In this document: positions 27,366 to 36,223 of the stretch, piece after piece
Position numbering within the stretch: the first letter of the stretch is position 1
Layout of the letters: every line of letters begins with the position of its first letter
Assembly: GCA_018267365.1 (NCBI GenBank)
Contig: JAFDYQ010000019.1
Span: 1 to 64,000, forward strand
Direction: 5' to 3'
DNA from: Bacteroidota bacterium
GTDB taxonomy: Bacteria; Bacteroidota; Bacteroidia; Chitinophagales; LD1
DNA: 64,000 nucleotides
Notes under the pieces: model-generated
Database searches by the model: none
What the model saw: the letters and a program-made list of their open reading frames with translations, nothing else
What the model was told of the DNA's origin: nothing
Position numbers and translations under genes: made by a program

Positions 27366-27395
27366 GGGCTGCCGGAGGGCGGCCTTTTCTTTTTC
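27366..27395 (+). terminator. terminator after the tandem PKD genes
   Basis: GGCTGCC-GGAG-GGCGGCC followed by TTTTCTTTTT. The stem is 7 bp with one G-U pair. Confidence 0.8.
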
Positions 27396-27524
27396 CCTGC
27401 CCCTGGCTGTCAGAGCCGCACTGTCACAAGCCTTTCATTGTGTTTTTTATGGTAGAAAGTGTAGCTATTTCAGGGATGTGCCGTATAAGAAAGCATTAAG
27501 ACCCCTGTATAAAGTAATATTCAC

Positions 27525-28592
27525 ATGAAAAGAATAAAACCCTTACTGATCCTCCTGATAGTAGCAGCCACCTCCGTGGCCCGTGCTCAGGATGTACACT
27601 TCTCGCAGTTTGCTATGTCGCCTATGATGCTCAATCCTGCACTGTCAGGCTTTAGCTCAGGGGACATCCGCATGTATGCCAACTTTCGTACGCAGTGGAA
27701 TACTGTAGCCGGATCCGGAGCCTACCGCACCTTTGCAGGCGGGGTGGATGCCGCGCTGGGCAAAGCGACCAAATATAGCAGCTTTGCAGGCCTGGGTGTC
27801 TCTTTCTTCTCAGATCAGGCCGGTACTGCGGGCTTTCAGACCAATAGGGTAGACCTCACCTTTGCCTATCACTTTGTGCTGAGCAAGCGTCACAATACTT
27901 CTTTATCTTTTGGCATTCAGGGTGCCTTTAATCATAGGGGATTTGACCCAAGCAAGTCCACCTATGATTCCTATTATGATCCCACTACCGGTACTGCCAG
28001 CAGCAGCAATGGTACACAAGAGCAGTTTACGCGCAATAAGGTTTACTTTGGCGATGTAGGTGTCGGAGCATTCTTCTCTACTACGCTAAAGAAAAGGACT
28101 GACCTCTACTTTGGCCTCAGCTTCAATCATCTCAACCAGCCTTCCATTTCCTTTTTTGCCACAGGCAATAACAACACTGCTGCAGACAAGCTCTATATGA
28201 AGACCACACTGCATGGCGGTGTATCTGCCCCCGTGAGTGACAAAGTGTGGATCATTCCCAACTTTTTTGTGATGATACAAGGGCCGGCACAGCAGTATAA
28301 TATCGGTACGCACGTCAAGATGCAGCTCGGCTCAAAAGCCATCAGCAGGACATACCTCACTCTCGGACTGCAGGCACGTATAGCCAAGGGACTCGAGACA
28401 CCGATGGGCGATGCGGTGATCGTGCAAACTCGCCTGGACTACAAGGCATTTACACTCGGCCTCTCGTATGACATCAATGTATCAAAACTGCGCACGGCAT
28501 CTTCTACCTTTGGCGCACCGGAGGTGGCGCTGATGTATACCATCACCACCAAGCACAAACCACGTGCAGTCTTCTGTCCCTTCATGCTCTGA
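27525..28592 (+). CDS. PorP/SprF family outer-membrane protein
   Basis: A 355-residue protein with signal peptide ending ARAQ. The family opening is textbook: DVHFSQFAMSPMMLNPALSGF, then NFRTQWNTVAGSGAYRTFAGGVDA. The rest is beta-barrel-like and ends ALMYTITTKHKPRAVFCPFML. PorP/SprF proteins are outer-membrane partners that anchor or assist type B T9SS cargo; SprF is needed for SprB in Flavobacterium. Its place directly after the two CHU_C proteins matches the cargo-SprF pairing. It probably forms a functional unit with them, although a terminator separates the transcripts. Confidence 0.93.
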   Translation: MKRIKPLLILLIVAATSVARAQDVHFSQFAMSPMMLNPALSGFSSGDIRMYANFRTQWNTVAGSGAYRTFAGGVDAALGKATKYSSFAGLGVSFFSDQAGTAGFQTNRVDLTFAYHFVLSKRHNTSLSFGIQGAFNHRGFDPSKSTYDSYYDPTTGTASSSNGTQEQFTRNKVYFGDVGVGAFFSTTLKKRTDLYFGLSFNHLNQPSISFFATGNNNTAADKLYMKTTLHGGVSAPVSDKVWIIPNFFVMIQGPAQQYNIGTHVKMQLGSKAISRTYLTLGLQARIAKGLETPMGDAVIVQTRLDYKAFTLGLSYDINVSKLRTASSTFGAPEVALMYTITTKHKPRAVFCPFML

Positions 28593-28754
28593 CCTCCGGT
28601 TTGTCACAGTATTGTCATGGTGTACAAGTTGTTTATTGTGTATCGGATACATAAGCATTACAATTGTATAGTCGCTGCTGCATATTCACTTTCGCAAAAG
28701 GAAATTGCAGCATTTATACCTAGAAAAGGTGATTTTCGTATAAGTTAATTTGTC

Positions 28755-28762
28755 TATGTTTG
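28755..28762 (+). promoter_or_regulatory. -7 box abutting the NtrC-type regulator gene
   Basis: TATGTTTG matches TAnnTTTG fully and ends 6 bases before the ATG at 28769. TTTT at 28733-28736 lies 18 bases upstream as a weak -33. Confidence 0.5.
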
Positions 28763-28768
28763 TGAGTA

Positions 28769-30094
28769 ATGAATAAAACAGTACTCATCATAGATGATGA
28801 CAAGGCCCTCCAGATGCTGCTGGCTCGTATCATCAGCAAGGAGGGTTTTGACGTGCTGACAGCCGGAGATGCGCGGTCAGGACTGAAAGTGCTGGAGAAG
28901 GAAAAGGTAATGGTGGTGATGAGTGATGTAAACCTGCCCGATGCCAACGGTATAGAGCTGGTGCAGACCATCAAGACCAAGTACCCCTTTACCGAGATCA
29001 TCGTGATCACCGGCTATGGCACCATAGCAGACGGTGTGATGGCTATCAAAAATGGCGCCTTCGACTATCTGGTGAAAGGAGATGACAATACGAAGATCAT
29101 ACCTCTGATCAATAAGGCGATAGAAAAGTCACAGCTGCAGGCGCGCATAGACCAGCTGGAAAATAAGATCATAGACAAGTACGGATTTGACAGCATCATA
29201 GGTGCCTCCCCTGCCCTGGAAGCTGCCAAGGGCTTGGCTATGAAAGTAGCTCAGACAGACGCGACTGTACTGCTGCTGGGAGAGACGGGTGCGGGCAAAG
29301 AAGTCTTTGCTCAGGCTATACACTACGCCAGCAAGCGCAAGAATAAACCTTTTGTAGCGGTCAATTGCAGCACTTTTGGCAAAGAACTGCTGGAGAGTGA
29401 GCTATTCGGACACAAGGCCGGCTCCTTCACCGGTGCTACCAAGGATAAGCAAGGCCTGATGGAGGAGGCCAGCGGAGGTACGATCTTCCTGGATGAGGTG
29501 GGAGAGATGAGCATAGACCTGCAGGCCAAGATGCTGCGCGTACTGGAGACACAGCAGTTTTACAAAGTGGGCGATTCAAAGCCCACTACGGTAGATGTAC
29601 GCGTGATCACTGCTACCAATAGAGACCTGCAAAAGGAAATAGAGAAGGGACTCTTTCGGGCTGATTTATTTTACCGCCTGTCCGTATTCCAGATCACGCT
29701 GCCATCTCTGAGTGAGCGCATACAGGATATAGATCTGCTCACGGAGCATTTCCTGCGCATGTTTGCAGACAAGATGGCCATATCAAAGCCAAAGGTGGGC
29801 AGGGCTTTTCTCGATACGCTGAAAAAGCACAGCTGGAAGGGCAATATCCGTGAGCTGCGCAATGTAATAGAGCGCGCCATCATCCTTTGCGATGGAGAGC
29901 TGCGCCCGGAGTTTCTGCCTATGGAGTTTACCTATCAGGAGAGTGGCACTAACTCTCTGGTGCTGGAAGAGGTGGAGAAGCAGCACATCAAGCGGGTACT
30001 CAATATCACCAAAGGCAATAAGGCTGAGGCTGCCCGCGTGCTGGATATAGGGCTCAATACGCTCTACAGAAAGATTGAAACATTCAATCTCTGA
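28769..30094 (+). CDS. sigma-54-dependent response regulator (NtrC family)
   Basis: A 441-residue three-domain activator. Receiver domain (1-120): acidic pocket D9-D11, phospho-acceptor D53 in [13 protein letters not shown] and the lysine in YLVKGD. AAA+ domain: Walker A GETGAGKE at about 171-178, the loop GSFTGA in place of GAFTGA, Walker [13 protein letters not shown], and [10 protein letters not shown] with [14 protein letters not shown]-terminal Fis-type [32 protein letters not shown]. It should be phosphorylated by a histidine kinase and open sigma-54 promoters; no kinase gene is adjacent. Regulation of the nearby adhesin genes is possible but unsupported. Confidence 0.96.
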   Translation: MNKTVLIIDDDKALQMLLARIISKEGFDVLTAGDARSGLKVLEKEKVMVVMSDVNLPDANGIELVQTIKTKYPFTEIIVITGYGTIADGVMAIKNGAFDYLVKGDDNTKIIPLINKAIEKSQLQARIDQLENKIIDKYGFDSIIGASPALEAAKGLAMKVAQTDATVLLLGETGAGKEVFAQAIHYASKRKNKPFVAVNCSTFGKELLESELFGHKAGSFTGATKDKQGLMEEASGGTIFLDEVGEMSIDLQAKMLRVLETQQFYKVGDSKPTTVDVRVITATNRDLQKEIEKGLFRADLFYRLSVFQITLPSLSERIQDIDLLTEHFLRMFADKMAISKPKVGRAFLDTLKKHSWKGNIRELRNVIERAIILCDGELRPEFLPMEFTYQESGTNSLVLEEVEKQHIKRVLNITKGNKAEAARVLDIGLNTLYRKIETFNL

Positions 30095-30109
30095 TTTCTT
30101 TGCCGGCAC

Positions 30110-30150
30110 CATAAAACATCTGAACAGATTTGCTGTTTTATGATTTTTAT
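30110..30150 (+). terminator. terminator of the NtrC-type regulator gene
   Basis: CATAAAACA (30110-30118) and TGTTTTATG (30134-30142) form a perfect 9-bp stem followed by ATTTTTAT. Confidence 0.75.
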
Positions 30151-30185
30151 CAGTATTTTCAATTCAAGTTCTTCGATCTCATCAT

Positions 30186-30731
30186 TTGCCTACACGTCTG
30201 AATATATCTGAACAAGAACTGGTAGCACGCCTCCAGCGCAATGACCGTGTGGCATATGAGCACCTCTACGACAACTACAGCACGGCGCTCTACGGAGTCA
30301 TAAACCGCGTCATAACGGATGAAGAGATGGCCTGTGACGTTCTACAGGAGGCCTTTGTCAAAATCTGGAACAATATACACGGCTATGATGCTGCGAAGGG
30401 AAAGCTATTCACCTGGATGCTCAATATCTGCCGCAATCTGGCTATAGACAAAACGCGATCCAAGGACTACAGCAATAATCAGAAAAACCAGAGTGCGGAA
30501 AAATCCGTAAGTCAGTTAGAACGGATACATACAGAGACTATCAAGCCTGATCAGATAGGACTCCGTGAGGTAGTAGGCCAGTTAGACCCCAACGAACGCT
30601 TCCTCATAGATCTGATGTACTTCAAGGGATACACACAAGCAGAAATAGCGGAGGAATACAATATGCCACTCGGTACGGTCAAAACCCGTCTCCGCAGTGC
30701 TACTATGAATTTGCGTAAATTATTTAAATAG
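30186..30731 (+). CDS. ECF RNA polymerase sigma factor
   Basis: A 181-residue sigma-70 family protein of the ECF type. Region 2: YEHLYDNYSTALYGVINRVI ... DVLQEAFVKIWNNI (core binding), KLFTWMLNICRNLAIDKTR (-10 recognition). Region 4: LDPNERFLIDLMYFKGYTQAEIAEEYNMPLGTVKTRLRSA, a classic HTH. The start is TTG at 30186, since no ATG is better placed. The next gene, 38 bases downstream, is its probable anti-sigma factor, so activity is likely controlled by release from the membrane. Confidence 0.95.
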   Translation: MPTRLNISEQELVARLQRNDRVAYEHLYDNYSTALYGVINRVITDEEMACDVLQEAFVKIWNNIHGYDAAKGKLFTWMLNICRNLAIDKTRSKDYSNNQKNQSAEKSVSQLERIHTETIKPDQIGLREVVGQLDPNERFLIDLMYFKGYTQAEIAEEYNMPLGTVKTRLRSATMNLRKLFK

Positions 30732-30769
30732 CTAAGGAAAACAGAAGATAAACGACAAGGATAAATAAG

Positions 30770-31564
30770 GTGGAAACCAGGGAATACATAGAATCAGGAG
30801 TGCTCGAGCTATATGTCTACGATCAGCTGTCGCCGGCTGAGCGCAGGGACGTAGAGGCTATGTGCGCACTGCACCCTGATGTGCGGGCAGAGATGGAGGC
30901 TATACAGGCCAGCATGGACGCCTATGCCACTGCCGGCCCTGTACAGCCGCCTGCGGCGCTGAGGGAGCGTATCCTGTCGCAGCTGGAGCTGACAGAGGCT
31001 CCGGAGCCCCCGGTAGTGAAGATGCCAGCACCACAGCCATCGTATAACTGGATGGCCGCGGCAGCTGCCGTACTACTGCTCGTGAGCCTGAGTATCAACT
31101 ACTATCAGTATGATCAGAATAAGGCGCTAAACGGCCAGGTAGCTCAGCTACAGACAGACCGCAATGTGATGGCAGACAACAATGCCCACCTGACCAAACA
31201 GATCAATATCGTGACCGCAGACCTGGCCGTACTGAGCAATCCTGCCAATGTGAAGATAGAGCTAGCCGGACTGCCGCTCTCGCCTGCGGCGAAAGCGCTC
31301 ATCTACTGGGACCGGCAGCGCAAATCTACCTACATCAATACCACGGGCCTGCCACCGCTGGCCGAGGGAAAGCAATACCAGCTCTGGGCGATAGTAGATG
31401 GCAAACCTGTAGACCTTGGGGTATTGCCTTTGACTCCACAGGAAACTATTCTTGCACAGATGAGAGATGTGTCTGAGCCACAGGCTTTTGCCATCACGAT
31501 AGAGCCTAAGGGTGGTAGTGCAGGCCCTACGCTGGATCAGATGATCGTTCTGGGCAAGATGTAA
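30770..31564 (+). CDS. RskA-type membrane anti-sigma factor
   Basis: A 264-residue protein starting with GTG. N-terminal cytosolic part (IESGVLELYVYDQLSPAERRDVEAM) matches anti-sigma zinc-finger-like domains but lacks the HxxxCxxC zinc ligands. One membrane helix lies at about 92-112 (WMAAAAAVLLLVSLSIN), followed by a short coiled coil (NGQVAQLQTDRNVMADNN) and the C-terminal RskA domain (LPPLAEGKQYQLWAIVDGKPVDLG, AFAITIEPKGGS). It should hold the upstream ECF sigma at the inner membrane. The signal that breaks the complex is unknown. Confidence 0.92.
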   Translation: METREYIESGVLELYVYDQLSPAERRDVEAMCALHPDVRAEMEAIQASMDAYATAGPVQPPAALRERILSQLELTEAPEPPVVKMPAPQPSYNWMAAAAAVLLLVSLSINYYQYDQNKALNGQVAQLQTDRNVMADNNAHLTKQINIVTADLAVLSNPANVKIELAGLPLSPAAKALIYWDRQRKSTYINTTGLPPLAEGKQYQLWAIVDGKPVDLGVLPLTPQETILAQMRDVSEPQAFAITIEPKGGSAGPTLDQMIVLGKM

Positions 31565-31956
31565 CCAAATATTTACGGTGATACGCGGATGACATTTTCT
31601 GATAGCAGAAATATAGAAAGCCCCAGAACATTCCGGCGCCTTTGATTTACTCCCTATGAGATTTCTAGGATGTTTCCAGTCTCTTCCTCAGGAGAAGGTC
31701 GTCCCGATCTGCATAATGGGTTATACTACATCTATCTTGCCTTAAATTTATCCTGTCTATAAGGCGGTGGATAGCTAAAAAGCCAACACAGGCTACCGCT
31801 GAATAATATCTGAATACCGATATCCCATTTTTTTAACTACATGAGATACTATTCTCGCACCTGCATTGGCACGGATTTTTCTATAGATGCGTTATCAACC
31901 TGACTGTAGCCTGAGCTTTTTGTTTTGAGGCAAGTCGTCCTTGCCTTGATGTGTAA
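31565..31956 (+). other. 392-base intergenic region without a gene
   Basis: No credible ORF on either strand. It contains a weak hairpin TTTCTG-ATAG-CAGAAA soon after the anti-sigma stop, and a better one just before the next gene: AGGCAAG (31928-31934) and CTTGCCT (31940-31946), a 7-bp stem whose loop is TCGTC. The second would lie in the leader of the MsrB-like mRNA. No clear TAnnTTTG promoter seen. Confidence 0.5.
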
Positions 31957-32529
31957 ATGAATATGGTTATGAAGAAGGTTCACATTCCCTTTATGCTTTT
32001 GATAGCTGTGCTGTGCTTTAGTTTCTCGCAGAGCGGACACAATGGTGCCGACTACGATCACAGCAAAAATCCGTACTACTCGCATACCGATAGCCGCCCG
32101 CTCAATGTAGATGACAAGGCCTGGAAGCAAATACTACCACAGGGACTCTACCACCTATCGCGTGAGATGGGTACAGAGCGCGTCTATACCGGAAAGTATT
32201 GGGACGACTATGAGAAGGGCACCTACTACTGTGCTATCTGTGGTAATCCGCTCTTCAGCTCCGCTAGTAAATATGATAGTCATACGGGGAGGCCGAGCTT
32301 CTCTGCTGCGCTAAAGGATCAGAGCCTGCTGGTACAGAAAGACGAGGATGGCAAGGATAATGAGATAGTCTGCGGGCGCTGCCACTCGCACATGGGCTAC
32401 CTACTAATGGATGGACCTACAGCTACCAAGAAACATTATGCGCTGAATGGCGATATCCTGGACTTTGAGGCGGGGAAACCAGGTGAGATAAAGCCATATA
32501 ATGGCGCCCAAAATCTGGCCGATAAATAG
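31957..32529 (+). CDS. MsrB-fold exported protein lacking catalytic and resolving cysteines
   Basis: 190 residues with an export segment (FMLLIAVLCFSFSQS). The fold of methionine-R-sulfoxide reductase B is recognisable: NPYYSHTD ... LSREMGTERVYTGKYWD ... YYCAICGNPLF ... VCGRCHSHMGYLLMDGPTATKKHY. Both CxxC zinc pairs are kept. However, the family motif with the catalytic Cys (RYC/FCxNS) reads HYALNG here, the resolving-Cys region (SCGWPSF) reads SHTGRPSF, and the substrate Trp is Arg. By the known mechanism it should not reduce Met-sulfoxide. It may bind oxidised protein, or have another role. ATG 31969 is an equally good start. No frameshift, so it is a diverged protein rather than a pseudogene. 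Confidence 0.85.
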   Translation: MNMVMKKVHIPFMLLIAVLCFSFSQSGHNGADYDHSKNPYYSHTDSRPLNVDDKAWKQILPQGLYHLSREMGTERVYTGKYWDDYEKGTYYCAICGNPLFSSASKYDSHTGRPSFSAALKDQSLLVQKDEDGKDNEIVCGRCHSHMGYLLMDGPTATKKHYALNGDILDFEAGKPGEIKPYNGAQNLADK

Positions 32530-32531
32530 GT

Positions 32532-33194
32532 CTATCTGCTGCCAAAAATATCGCTGCCTACGCGTACTAGTGTGGCACCATGCCGTAGGGCTATGTGATA
32601 GTCTGAGGACATACCCATAGATAGCTCGCAGAAGGAAGGTTGCTCTGCAAAATACTTCTCCCGGAGCTTATCAAAGAGCTTTTTCAGCGAAGCGAATTCT
32701 GTATTTATTTTTTGCTCATTATCTGTATTGGAGGCCATGCCCATGAGGCCGGCGATCCGGATATTCTTTAGCTGCGCGAAAGACGGATCATTTAGTAGGG
32801 CAAATACTTCTTCTTCAGTGAGACCAAATTTTGTCTCCTCGCCGCTAATGTGTATCTGCAGCAGGCATGGGATGATACGATCATGCTTTGCCGCCTGGCG
32901 GTCTATTTCGCTGAGGAGGACGAGAGAATCTACGGAATGGATCATACTGACGTAGGGAGCGATGTATTTGACTTTATTGCTCTGGAGGTGGCCTATGAGG
33001 TGCCACTGGATGTCGTGAGGTAGTGCTTCGTACTTACTCGTCATCTCTTGTACTTTATTCTCACCAAAGATGCGCTGGCCGAGATCGTAGAGGGTCTGGA
33101 TATCAGCGGCGGGCTTGGTCTTGCTCACGGCTACGAGGCGGGCGTGGTGCGGGGCGAGGTCGGCGAGTATCTGGTGGTAGCGGTCGAGATTCAT
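32532..33194 (-). CDS. YggS/PLPBP family pyridoxal-phosphate binding protein
   Basis: A 220-residue single-domain TIM-barrel protein. PLP lysine in RLVAVSKTKP near residue 25; further signatures IFGENKVQEM, WHLIGHLQSNK, IHSVDS, GLMGMAS and the phosphate-binding SMGMSSDYHIAL with GSDIFGSR at the end. The family keeps PLP homeostasis and has no known catalytic activity of its own. It converges with the MsrB-like gene (2-base gap) and diverges from the DUF4296 gene. Confidence 0.95.
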   Translation of the reverse strand: MNLDRYHQILADLAPHHARLVAVSKTKPAADIQTLYDLGQRIFGENKVQEMTSKYEALPHDIQWHLIGHLQSNKVKYIAPYVSMIHSVDSLVLLSEIDRQAAKHDRIIPCLLQIHISGEETKFGLTEEEVFALLNDPSFAQLKNIRIAGLMGMASNTDNEQKINTEFASLKKLFDKLREKYFAEQPSFCELSMGMSSDYHIALRHGATLVRVGSDIFGSR

Positions 33195-33218
33195 TTATTT
33201 CCTATTTTCGGCTGTGCA

Positions 33219-33226
33219 CAAAGGTA
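33219..33226 (-). promoter_or_regulatory. -7 box of yggS inside the divergent leader
   Basis: Minus strand TACCTTTG is a perfect -7 box 24 bases before the ATG at 33194. It overlaps the start region of the divergent DUF4296 gene. No -33 TTTG at the right distance. Confidence 0.45.
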
Positions 33227-33228
33227 CG

Positions 33229-33579
33229 ATGAAGCAGGCACTGATAGGCATACTGTTATTGACACTGGTGAGTTGCCATAGCAAGAGTGGCGCTCCGGCA
33301 CCGGATCATCTGATCTCAAAGGACAGCATGATCAGTGTGATGGTGGACATCCATATAGCTGATGCCGTGGGCGACCAGCGCTACGGTACGGACAAGCCAA
33401 ACCGTGACTTCACTAATGCGGTCTATGCGCGCATCTACCAAAATCACCACATCACTGCCGATCAGTACAAAACCAGCTTCGCCTACTACGAGGCGCACCC
33501 CACGGATATGAATAAAATGTATGAGCAGGTGATCACGGAGCTGAGCAAGAAGGAGGCGGATCTGAAGAAGGTGAAGTGA
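33229..33579 (+). CDS. DUF4296 lipoprotein
   Basis: A 116-residue lipoprotein: MKQALIGILLLTLVSC lipobox, Cys16. The mature part fits DUF4296: HLISKDSMISVMVDIHIADAVG, then a helical region with FTNAVYARIYQNHHITADQYKTSFAYYEAHPTDM, which is the most typical block. The family is confined to Bacteroidota and has no known function. GTG at 33214 was rejected in favour of the ATG that starts the signal peptide. Confidence 0.88.
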   Translation: MKQALIGILLLTLVSCHSKSGAPAPDHLISKDSMISVMVDIHIADAVGDQRYGTDKPNRDFTNAVYARIYQNHHITADQYKTSFAYYEAHPTDMNKMYEQVITELSKKEADLKKVK

Positions 33580-33594
33580 GGAAATAGTTTAGCT

Positions 33595-34251
33595 ATGAAA
33601 TCGACCCTTAGTTTTTTGTTAGGGACCTTCGCACTTGTCGCAAGCGGGCAGTCCCTGACCCGTCACTATGAAATTCACCTTAGTAACGGACTTGGTTTAG
33701 TCGTAGTGGATATTCCAAACCGCTATGATACTATACATCATTGGACCCGTCATGGATGTGCCGGCTACGATGATGCGCAAGTGTACCGTATTCAGTCGTC
33801 TGCTAATAACATGGAAGAGGAAAACGGTGATTGGGGTGTCAGAGCAAAAGATACTCTCGATGATATTACTATTCTGCACCCGACAGATGCAGGACAACAT
33901 TCGCGTAACACCTTACCAGTAAATCCATTGTTATTCTCATTTGTCGATACTGTAGGTTTAATGATAGTTAATGGGCAAAAAATGGAGTACTTGTTTGCGA
34001 CAAAATATGATAAAGGTTTTGATACTAGCGGTAAAGCGCCGCTTCGTATGCAACCACCGCCTCACCGTAAATTCAAGAAAGCCGCTTTGCCTCAGAATAG
34101 ATGGTTTCAGCAATATGGGCTAGTCAAATTTGGGATAGGACAGGAGCCTGTTACAGTTGAATTTTGCAGGAGAAGTCCTTGTGGTTTGAAAGAGGACTTT
34201 ATCACGGAATGTATGGCGATAATAGGGACTTTGCAGGTAAGGAAACTTTGA
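33595..34251 (+). CDS. hypothetical secreted protein, 218 residues
   Basis: Signal peptide MKSTLSFLLGTFALVASGQ; mature part of mixed strands and loops with LSNGLGLVVVDIPNRYDTIHHW, VDTVGLMIVNGQKMEYLFATKY, and two late cysteines (VEFCRRSPCGLKEDF ... ITECM). No family recognised. Codons are clearly more AT-rich at third positions than in the adjacent yggS or DUF4296 genes, suggesting recent acquisition. It follows DUF4296 by 15 bases and may ride on its transcript. Confidence 0.7.
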   Translation: MKSTLSFLLGTFALVASGQSLTRHYEIHLSNGLGLVVVDIPNRYDTIHHWTRHGCAGYDDAQVYRIQSSANNMEEENGDWGVRAKDTLDDITILHPTDAGQHSRNTLPVNPLLFSFVDTVGLMIVNGQKMEYLFATKYDKGFDTSGKAPLRMQPPPHRKFKKAALPQNRWFQQYGLVKFGIGQEPVTVEFCRRSPCGLKEDFITECMAIIGTLQVRKL

Positions 34252-34312
34252 CCTCGCAGTTAGACACAAAGTGTGATTTTTGAGTGGAGACGGGTGCTGG
34301 ATAGTTAGTAAA

Positions 34313-34340
34313 GATCCTTCGCTGGCGCTCAGGATGACAA
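34313..34340. repeat. GATCCTTCGCTGGCGCTCAG-type dispersed word
   Basis: The 28 bases beginning GATCCTTCGCTGGCGCTCAG and ending GATGACAA resemble a dispersed repeat word that recurs in intergenic DNA of many bacteria. Here it stands alone, without an inverted partner, in the 160-base gap between convergent genes; GGATGACA is followed by a G-run. Confidence 0.45.
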
Positions 34341-34412
34341 TGGGGGGGAGAATGAGGCGCTATATCATGATGGATGTACTAAGGTGCACATCAATCATAA
34401 ATCAACAATAGA

Positions 34413-35036
34413 CTAGTACCTATCCTTGGTACTCTTCATCAGATTGTAGAGCATGTCTTTGGCGCGGAAGAGCTGGGCTTTGACGGTGCCCAGGGGCAGG
34501 TCGCAGCGCTCGGCTATCTCCTCATAGCTGAGTTCCTCAAAGTAGCGGAGCTCGATGAGCTGCTTGTACTTGGGGCTGAGTTCTTGAATCACCTCACGGA
34601 TCTTGATGGCACGCTGATCTTTGATGATGCGCTCCTCGGGGGTCATAGCCTTATCCTTGACGGCTATCGGCACTGATTCGCCATCGTCATTAGGCGTGCT
34701 CTGGTCTATAGAGGTGGTCTGGAGTTTCTTTTTGCGGATAAAGTCGATACAGTTATTGGTAGCGATGCGGAAGAGCCAGGTACTGAAGGCAAAATCCGCG
34801 CTGTAGTTAGCCAGGTTATTAAAAGCCTTGCTGAAGGCTACCATCGTGAGATCATCTGCATCGTCACGGTTGTGCACCATTTTCAGGATCATGTAGTAGA
34901 CGGACTCCTTGTAGCGGGCCATCAGCTTGCCAAAGGCTACCTGGTCGCCCTCTTTGGCCTTATTGACCAGATCGAGATCGGGGTTTGCTTTGGGCTGCGG
35001 GGCAGGAGCCGGGGTTGGGTTGTTTTCTACTTCCAT
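34413..35036 (-). CDS. ECF RNA polymerase sigma factor
   Basis: A 207-residue ECF sigma factor with a Pro/Ala/Asn-rich N-terminal extension (TPAPAPQPKANPD). Region 2: DQVAFGKLMARYKESVYYMILKMVHNRDDADDLTMVAFSKAF and FSTWLFRIATNNCIDFIRKKK. Region 4: LSPKYKQLIELRYFEELSYEEIAERCDLPLGTVKAQLFRA. No anti-sigma gene is adjacent, unlike the ECF at 30186. Its ATG overlaps the end of the upstream glycosyltransferase gene by 10 bases, so it should be translationally coupled. A longer frame from 35111 lies inside that gene and is rejected. Confidence 0.93.
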   Translation of the reverse strand: MEVENNPTPAPAPQPKANPDLDLVNKAKEGDQVAFGKLMARYKESVYYMILKMVHNRDDADDLTMVAFSKAFNNLANYSADFAFSTWLFRIATNNCIDFIRKKKLQTTSIDQSTPNDDGESVPIAVKDKAMTPEERIIKDQRAIKIREVIQELSPKYKQLIELRYFEELSYEEIAERCDLPLGTVKAQLFRAKDMLYNLMKSTKDRY

Positions 35037-36130
35037 TCGTGGTTGGGTCTGAATAAGGATACCATAAATATATAGAATAAGTAGACAACATAAAGCGGGT
35101 CCAGCAGCCAAAGCCAGCCAGAGAGGTCGCGCTGCTCCAGTTTATTGTTGATTCTGACGGTCACGATATGCTTGGTAGCGATCACAAAAAAGCCTGAAAG
35201 CAAGATAAACAGCGGTATGGCTGATAAAATACACAGCGCTATAAATGTTGTGTAAAATAAAAAGTCGCTGAGCGCAAAGAGGAAGAGCAGTGCCTTGTGG
35301 TGAAACTTGTAGTGTGTGGCGGAACTGATATGGCGGCTCTTCTGGCGGATCCACTCGCTCCAGGTGCGCTTGGGCTCAGAGAAGGTGAAAGCATCCTTAT
35401 GCAGCGTGAGCGCTGTCGTGCTGCCTTTGGCCTGCGCATTGACGAATAGGTCATCATCTCCGCTCTGTTTTTTACGGCCGCCTGATCTGTCCTTCCAGCC
35501 GGTGAATACTTTCTTGCGGAAGCTCATGTTGCGACCCACACCCATGTACGGCATACCCGCCTGGGCAAAGGATAGGTACTGCGTGGCCGTCATGACATTC
35601 TCGTAGCGTATGAGCATATTGAGCAGGCCGCGATAGCGGTAGAAAGGGGAGTAGCCCAAGACAAAATCGGTATCGCTGAGATAGGCACCCACCAGATGCT
35701 CCAGCCAGTGGGCAGAGGCCGGCTTGCAGTCGGCATCGGTCACTACTATTATGTCGTATTGAGCCGCCTCGACACCTACCTTGAGGGCAAACTTTTTGCC
35801 CGGCATCGGCTTTTCGCCCGGCTTGATATTGAAGAGGCGGATATTGTCGTTCCGCTTGAAATAGTCTGCTACTACGTCTACGGTGCCGTCGGTAGACTGA
35901 TCATTCACGATGATCACCTCAAACTTTGGGTAGTGCTGTATCATGACTACCTTGAGGTACTGGCGGAGATTGTCGGCCTCGTTGCGCGCGCAGATCACAA
36001 TAGATACGGGCGGATAGCTCTCCGGCTCGTAGTGCGGCTCACGACTATAGCTGAGCCGGCTGAAGACCAGTATATAATAGGACAACTGCAAAACAACCGC
36101 CCCGATGAATAAAGCGTACAGGATTAACAT
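35027..36130 (-). CDS. membrane-bound family 2 glycosyltransferase
   Basis: A 367-residue protein: an N-terminal membrane helix (MLILYALFIGAVVLQLSYYIL), a GT-A catalytic domain (VSIVICARNEADNLRQYL; EVIIVNDQSTDGT; DIIVVTDADCKPAS with the DAD/DxD site; GDDDLFVNAQ), then the QKSRH motif position, and two or three C-terminal helices (FLFALSDFLFYTTFIALCIL; LFILLSGFFVIATKHIV). It resembles processive-type GT2 enzymes that make envelope polysaccharides or glycolipids. An upstream frame to 36217 exists, but ATG 36130 starts the helix. Confidence 0.9.
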   Translation of the reverse strand: MLILYALFIGAVVLQLSYYILVFSRLSYSREPHYEPESYPPVSIVICARNEADNLRQYLKVVMIQHYPKFEVIIVNDQSTDGTVDVVADYFKRNDNIRLFNIKPGEKPMPGKKFALKVGVEAAQYDIIVVTDADCKPASAHWLEHLVGAYLSDTDFVLGYSPFYRYRGLLNMLIRYENVMTATQYLSFAQAGMPYMGVGRNMSFRKKVFTGWKDRSGGRKKQSGDDDLFVNAQAKGSTTALTLHKDAFTFSEPKRTWSEWIRQKSRHISSATHYKFHHKALLFLFALSDFLFYTTFIALCILSAIPLFILLSGFFVIATKHIVTVRINNKLEQRDLSGWLWLLDPLYVVYLFYIFMVSLFRPNHEWK

Positions 36131-36223
36131 CTTGCAAAGAAACGGATAAAGAAGCGTGCCGAAAACGGAGTAATACACATCTGACAGAGGATGTGGGAGA
36201 TAGTAGACAAAAATCAATGGTCG

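Noticed and set aside
31849-32130. Minus-strand 93-codon ORF at the start of the MsrB-like gene
   Set aside because: Antisense to a signal-peptide and conserved-domain coding region, and no family resemblance.
32532-32560. Possible terminator between the convergent MsrB-like and yggS genes
   Set aside because: Only a 2-base gap, and no hairpin with T-run could be drawn.
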